Assembly (NCBI RefSeq): GCF_028649535.1
Contig: NZ_JAQSJE010000006.1
Coordinates: forward strand, 1-64,000
Origin: Mannheimia cairinae
GTDB lineage: Bacteria; Pseudomonadota; Gammaproteobacteria; Enterobacterales; Pasteurellaceae
DNA length: 64,000 nucleotides
Direction of reading: 5' to 3'
The position numbers and the translations under genes are program-made. Below, one piece after another: positions 57,810-64,000 of this stretch (its first letter is position 1; every line of letters begins with the position of its first letter). The notes beneath the pieces were generated by a model. The model was not told the DNA's origin, made no database searches, and saw only the letters and a program-made list of their open reading frames with translations.

Positions 57810-58115
57810 TTACCAGCTTGCTTTTTTAAGGCCCGGGATTTCACCACGCATTGCAGCTTCACGGACTTTAATACGGCTTAAACCAAACTTACGAAGAACA
57901 CTGTGTGGACGTCCAGTTTGGCGGCAACGATTACGCTGACGACTTGGGCTTGAATCACGTGGTAAAGTTTGTAACTTTAACACTGCATCCCAACGTTCTT
58001 CATCAGAAGAATTAACATTAGCAATAATTGCTTTTAATTCTTGACGCTTTGCGTAGAACTTATCAGCTAACTTAACACGTTTTACATCACGTGCGATCAT
58101 TGATTGTTTTGCCAC
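57810..58115 (-). CDS. rpsN: 30S ribosomal protein S14
   Basis: The 101-residue protein is the long, zinc-free form of S14: [20 protein letters not shown] at the start and [19 protein letters not shown] before the end, without CxxC pairs. Between rplE and rpsH. Confidence 0.98.
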   Translation of the reverse strand: MAKQSMIARDVKRVKLADKFYAKRQELKAIIANVNSSDEERWDAVLKLQTLPRDSSPSRQRNRCRQTGRPHSVLRKFGLSRIKVREAAMRGEIPGLKKASW

Positions 58116-58126
58116 GATAACCTACC

Positions 58127-58995
<869 letters not shown>

Positions 58996-59007
58996 TACAT
59001 TCTCTCC

Positions 59008-59391
<384 letters not shown>

Positions 59392-59428
59392 TTAAAATAA
59401 AAAAACACCCTTTCGGGACGAAACTGCT

Positions 59429-59457
59429 TATATAATTAGAACATAAGCAGGGTGCAA
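59429..59457 (-). promoter_or_regulatory. Predicted spc operon promoter
   Basis: TTGCAC (59457-59452) and TATATA (59434-59429) on the minus strand are separated by 17 bases. The -35 is the same hexamer as at the rRNA promoter. CTGCTTAT and ATAAGCAG form an inverted repeat over the spacer and -10. Confidence 0.7.
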
Positions 59458-59530
59458 AATATACTACAAAACATAACCATTAAGCAAGTTATTTTTGAGG
59501 TTTATTTTGCTGAATTTCTCTTTAAAAGAG

Positions 59531-59558
59531 ATAGACCCCAGCAATAGCTGAGGTCTAT
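59531..59558 (-). terminator. Terminator at the end of the S10 operon
   Basis: ATAGACCCCAGC (59531-59542) pairs with GCTGAGGTCTAT (59547-59558) with one mismatch. On the minus strand it is followed by CTCTTTTAAAG, a weak T-run, so read-through into spc is likely. Confidence 0.65.
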
Positions 59559-59573
59559 GTTTTAATGAGTTAA

Positions 59574-59831
59574 TTAAGCAATAACTGCTTTTTCAACTAC
59601 ACGAACTAAAGTCCAAGATTTAGTTTTTGAAACAGGACGACATTCCTTAATTTCAACAACATCACCTAATTTAGCTTCGTTGTTTTCATCGTGTACGTGA
59701 AGTTTAGTAGTACGACGGATAAACTTACCATATAAAGGATGTTTAACTGTACGTTCGATAGCAACTACAAATGATTTATCCATTTTGTCGCTAACCACTT
59801 TACCTTGTACTGTACGAATTTTATCAGTCAT
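59574..59831 (-). CDS. rpsQ: 30S ribosomal protein S17
   Basis: The 85-residue protein has [20 protein letters not shown] and [21 protein letters not shown]17. Its start overlaps the rpmC stop as TAATG. Last gene of the S10 operon. Confidence 0.98.
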   Translation of the reverse strand: MTDKIRTVQGKVVSDKMDKSFVVAIERTVKHPLYGKFIRRTTKLHVHDENNEAKLGDVVEIKECRPVSKTKSWTLVRVVEKAVIA

Positions 59832-60021
59832 TATTCACCCGCCTTTTCGGTTAATACAGTTTTAACTTGTGCAATACTACGACGCACTTGTTTTAACTGG
59901 TGGGTTTGTTGAAGCTGACCGGTGGCTGCTTGCATACGCAATTTGAATTGTTCACCTAGTAGGTTTACTAATTCAGCGTTCAGCTCTTCAACATTTTTGT
60001 TACGTAGTTCTTGAGCTTTCA

Positions 60022-60022
<1 letters not shown>
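59831..60022 (-). CDS. rpmC: 50S ribosomal protein L29
   Basis: The 63-residue protein has [20 protein letters not shown] and [21 protein letters not shown]29. It overlaps rplP and rpsQ through TAATG junctions, so translation is coupled. Confidence 0.98.
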
Positions 60023-60432
<410 letters not shown>

Positions 60433-60445
60433 TCAGTGATTCTCC

Positions 60446-61150
60446 TTATTTACGACCTTTGCGAGCAGGCTTTTTAGGCTGTGCCGCTGGTTCTTTTTCA
60501 GATTCAATCACTGCAGCCATTCCACCTAGAATTTCACCTTTGAAAATCCATACTTTTACGCCAATTACACCGTAAGTAGTATGAGCTTCAGCGATGTTAT
60601 AATCGATGTCTGCACGAAGTGTATGTAGAGGTACACGACCTTCACGATACCATTCTGAGCGAGCAATTTCTGCACCACCTAAACGACCGCTAACTTCAAC
60701 TTTGATACCTTTAGCACCTAATTTCATTGCGTTTTGAACCGCTTTTTTCATTGCACGGCGGAACATAACACGACGTTCTAGTTGAGAAGCGATGCTATCT
60801 GCTACTAATTTCGCATCTAGCTCTGGTTTTTTCACTTCAGCGATGTTGATTTGTGCTGGAACACCAGCAATTTTAGCAACAGCGTTGCGTAATTTTTCAA
60901 CATCTTCACCTTTTTTACCGATAACGATACCAGGACGAGCTGTGTGAATAGTTACACGAATGCTTTTTGCAGGACGTTCAATAGTAATACGTGATACTGA
61001 AGCGTTCGCTAACTCTTTATTTAAGAATTTACGTACGTTGAAATCGCTTTCTAAGTTATCAGCGAAATCTTGTGTATTCGCGAACCAAGTAGAGTTCCAA
61101 GGCTTAACAATACCTAGGCGAATACCATTAGGATGTACTTTCTGACCCAT
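60446..61150 (-). CDS. rpsC: 30S ribosomal protein S3
   Basis: The 234-residue protein starts [20 protein letters not shown], has the KH-domain loop [17 protein letters not shown] and [20 protein letters not shown], and ends in a basic tail. S3 lines the mRNA entry channel. Confidence 0.98.
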   Translation of the reverse strand: MGQKVHPNGIRLGIVKPWNSTWFANTQDFADNLESDFNVRKFLNKELANASVSRITIERPAKSIRVTIHTARPGIVIGKKGEDVEKLRNAVAKIAGVPAQINIAEVKKPELDAKLVADSIASQLERRVMFRRAMKKAVQNAMKLGAKGIKVEVSGRLGGAEIARSEWYREGRVPLHTLRADIDYNIAEAHTTYGVIGVKVWIFKGEILGGMAAVIESEKEPAAQPKKPARKGRK

Positions 61151-61169
61151 TTGTTATTCTCCTACTTAA

Positions 61170-61505
<336 letters not shown>

Positions 61506-61512
61506 TTACCTC

Positions 61513-61794
<282 letters not shown>

Positions 61795-61817
61795 TTACCT
61801 TTTAGTTAATTAAAAAT

Positions 61818-62639
61818 TTATTTGCCACGACGACGTACGATGTATTTATCTGTACGTTTGTTGTGACGAGTTTTCTTACCTTTAGTTTGAACGCCCCAAG
61901 GTGTAACAGGGTGTTTACCGAAGTTACGGCCTTCACCACCACCGTGTGGGTGATCAACTGGGTTCATTGCAGTACCACGAACTGTTGGACGAATACCTCT
62001 CCAACGGTTTGCACCTGCTTTGCCAAGAACGCGAAGCATATGCTCTGAGTTACCAACTTCACCGATGGTTGCAGTACACTCAGCTAAAACTTTACGCATT
62101 TCGCCTGAACGAAGACGTAAAGTAACATAATTACCTTCACGAGCGATGATCTGCACATAGCTACCAGCAGAACGTGCAATTTGACCACCTTTACCTGGTT
62201 TTAATTCAACATTATGAACTGTAGAACCAACAGGGATATTACGCATTGGTAATGCATTACCTACTTTAATTGGAGCTGAAGCACCTGCTTGAATCGTATC
62301 ACCAGCAGATAAACCTTTTGGTGCTAAGATATAACGGCGTTCACCATCTTTATAAAGAACTAATGCAATGTTTGCAGAACGATTTGGATCGTATTCTAAA
62401 CGCTCAACAACAGCTGGAACATCTAATTTATTACGTTTAAAATCAACTAGACGATAGTGTTGTTTATGACCGCCACCAATGTGACGAGTAGTAATACGAC
62501 CTAAATTGTTACGACCACCAGATTTTGATTTACTATCTAATAATGGTGCATAAGGTTTACCCTTATGTAATTCTGCGTTAACAACTTTAACTACGTGACG
62601 ACGACCAGCGGAGGTCGGCTTACATTTAACGATAGCCAT
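61818..62639 (-). CDS. rplB: 50S ribosomal protein L2
   Basis: The 273-residue protein has [20 protein letters not shown] and the conserved [20 protein letters not shown] with the histidine important for peptidyl transfer. Length equals E. coli L2. Confidence 0.98.
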   Translation of the reverse strand: MAIVKCKPTSAGRRHVVKVVNAELHKGKPYAPLLDSKSKSGGRNNLGRITTRHIGGGHKQHYRLVDFKRNKLDVPAVVERLEYDPNRSANIALVLYKDGERRYILAPKGLSAGDTIQAGASAPIKVGNALPMRNIPVGSTVHNVELKPGKGGQIARSAGSYVQIIAREGNYVTLRLRSGEMRKVLAECTATIGEVGNSEHMLRVLGKAGANRWRGIRPTVRGTAMNPVDHPHGGGEGRNFGKHPVTPWGVQTKGKKTRHNKRTDKYIVRRRGK

Positions 62640-62659
62640 TTTATTTTATTCCTCCGTTA

Positions 62660-62965
62660 TTACTCTGCTGCACCTTCAACGAAGTCAAGTGATTGACCTT
62701 CTTGAAGAGTTACATAAGCTTTTTTCCAGTCACTACGACGACCCACTTTAGCACCACGACGTTTAGTTTTACCTTTAACAACCACAGTACGTACAGAGTC
62801 CACTTTCACTTCAAATAGTTGTTCAACTGCATTTGCAATCTCAACTTTATTAGCATCTAATGCTACTTTGAAAACGATAGTGTTGCCTTTCTCGGCATTA
62901 TTTGTCGCTTTTTCAGAGATATGTGGTGCTTTTAACACATTTAGCAAACGTTCTTGTTGAATCAT
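62660..62965 (-). CDS. rplW: 50S ribosomal protein L23
   Basis: The 101-residue protein has [20 protein letters not shown] and [21 protein letters not shown]23. It docks SRP and trigger factor at the tunnel exit. It overlaps rplD by 4 bases (ATGA). Confidence 0.98.
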   Translation of the reverse strand: MIQQERLLNVLKAPHISEKATNNAEKGNTIVFKVALDANKVEIANAVEQLFEVKVDSVRTVVVKGKTKRRGAKVGRRSDWKKAYVTLQEGQSLDFVEGAAE

Positions 62966-63564
62966 GCTAACATCTCCTCAATTTGTTTCACTGCATCTAC
63001 AGTAACAACCACTTTATCGAAAGCAATTAAGCTAACTGGGTCAATACCTTGAACATCACGTACATCTACTTTGTATAAGTTACGTGCTGCTAAGAATAAA
63101 TTCTCATCTAAATTTGCAGTAATGATAAGAGCGTCAGTTAACGCCATATCTTTTAATTTTTGTGCTAATACTTTAGTTTTTGGTGCGTCAATTTCGAATT
63201 TCTCAACAACCACTAAACGGTCTTGACGAACTAATTCAGAAAGAATGCTTTTGATTGCACCACGGTACATTTTTTTGTTCACTTTTTGGCTGTGATCTTG
63301 TGGTTTCGCAGCAAAAGTGATACCACCTGAACGCCAGATTGGTGATTTAACATCACCAGAACGAGCACGGCCTGTACCTTTTTGACGCCAAGGTTTTTTA
63401 CCTGAACCAGACACTTCAGCACGAGTTTTTTGAGCACGACTTCCTTGACGAGCACCTGCTGCATAAGCAACAACTACTTGGTGGATTAATGCTTCATTAA
63501 ACTCACGTCCGAAGGTAGTTTCAGAAACAGTTAGTGCGTTTGCACCTACAACTTGTAATTCCAT
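62962..63564 (-). CDS. rplD: 50S ribosomal protein L4
   Basis: The 200-residue protein starts [20 protein letters not shown] and has [20 protein letters not shown] and [21 protein letters not shown]4. In E. coli L4 also represses the S10 operon at the leader, which lies outside this window. Confidence 0.98.
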   Translation of the reverse strand: MELQVVGANALTVSETTFGREFNEALIHQVVVAYAAGARQGSRAQKTRAEVSGSGKKPWRQKGTGRARSGDVKSPIWRSGGITFAAKPQDHSQKVNKKMYRGAIKSILSELVRQDRLVVVEKFEIDAPKTKVLAQKLKDMALTDALIITANLDENLFLAARNLYKVDVRDVQGIDPVSLIAFDKVVVTVDAVKQIEEMLA

Positions 63565-63579
63565 CTCTATCTCCTAGAC

Positions 63580-64000
63580 TTATGCTTTAACTGCTGGTTT
63601 TACGATAACATCACTATTAGTAGCACCTGGAACAGCACCTTTAACTAATAATAATTTACGCTCAGCATCTACACGAACAACTTCAAGTGATTGAACAGTT
63701 ACACGCTCAGCACCTAAGTGTCCAGCCATTTTTTTACCTTTAAACACACGACCTGGAGTTTGGTTTTGACCAATAGAACCAAGTACACGATGTGATAAAG
63801 AGTTACCATGTGTAGCATCTTGAGTACGGAAGTTCCAACGTTTAACACCACCTTGGAAACCTTTACCTTTTGATGTACCAGTAACATCTACTTTTTTAAC
63901 ATCTGTAAAGATGTCAACATTGATTTCTTGACCTAAAGTGAACTCTTGAGTTTCACCTTCAGTACGAAATTCCCATAAACCGCGTCCAGCTTCAACACCT
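63580..64000 (-). CDS. rplC: 50S ribosomal protein L3, partial at the right edge
   Basis: The minus-strand frame ending in VKPAVKA (stop at 63580-63582) continues to the edge, giving about 140 of some 208 residues. Visible are [40 protein letters not shown] and [10 protein letters not shown], which are L3. It lies 15 bases upstream of rplD, the standard order. The N terminus, rpsJ and the S10 leader are outside the window. Confidence 0.95.
   Translation of the reverse strand, partial: GVEAGRGLWEFRTEGETQEFTLGQEINVDIFTDVKKVDVTGTSKGKGFQGGVKRWNFRTQDATHGNSLSHRVLGSIGQNQTPGRVFKGKKMAGHLGAERVTVQSLEVVRVDAERKLLLVKGAVPGATNSDVIVKPAVKA

Overview
The window is chromosomal DNA of a gammaproteobacterium of the family Pasteurellaceae, most likely in the Actinobacillus pleuropneumoniae/Mannheimia group. 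The DNA is AT-rich. The uptake-signal core ACAAGCGGTC and its reverse complement recur in many intergenic spaces; this is the Apl-type uptake sequence, not the Haemophilus influenzae AAGTGCGGT type. Gene content (frdABCD next to epmA, tandem ompA, modF, mutY-yggX-mltC, S10-spc-alpha ribosomal genes) fits. The species is inferred, not proven. Nearly everything is core chromosome: no insertion sequence, prophage, integron or CRISPR array was seen.

Layout. 1-252: promoter, boxA and leader of an rRNA operon on the minus strand whose 16S gene lies just left of the window. 391-3742: fumarate reductase operon frdABCD (minus). 4071-10807: epmA, rarD, an Fsr-type exporter, metY, a small membrane methyltransferase and murJ. 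11124-14686: rpsT, mscL and the yigZ-trkH-hemG operon. 14919-19719: fmt, a frameshifted modF, dapF and dcuB. 19894-22344: two tandem ompA paralogues. 22779-28115: ydiJ, a hotdog thioesterase and yidC. 28215-32167: an acyl-CoA-dehydrogenase-like flavoprotein and an ABC importer of the sulfonate/nitrate/taurine class with a Tat lipoprotein binding protein, abutting the 3' remnant of an arginine-binding-protein gene. 32730-38465: virK/ybjX-like gene, hslVU, cytochrome b561, sfsA, an EamA permease and a VOC protein. 38555-41738: mutY-yggX-mltC and a duplicated tRNA-Phe/tRNA-Asn cassette. 42048-50792: an MFS permease, ffh, an orphan diflavin reductase, a stand-alone Aer-like PAS protein, an ATP-grasp ligase paired with an alpha/beta-hydrolase, and a SulP transporter. 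50819-64000: the ribosomal-protein/secY/rpoA cluster in standard order, read on the minus strand and cut at the right edge inside rplC.

How the genes work together. Fumarate reductase and DcuB form an anaerobic fumarate-respiration set; both have FNR-like boxes upstream, the dcuB one at the exact class II distance. Growth-rate genes (rrn, tRNA cassettes, ribosomal operons) make up much of the rest, and the rrn and tRNA promoters share a -10/discriminator sequence. Many transcription units end in hairpins built from two inverted uptake sequences.

Less ordinary points: the ATP-grasp/esterase pair of unknown product (47258-49213), the lone PAS protein with an IscR-like palindrome upstream, a degenerate tandem duplication of the hslV 3' end beside a palindromic repeat that also occurs near 14800, the modF frameshift in a G tract, the artI-like remnant, and the doubled tRNA cassette. 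No wholly new system can be proved from the sequence; the ATP-grasp/hydrolase pair is the best candidate for undescribed chemistry.
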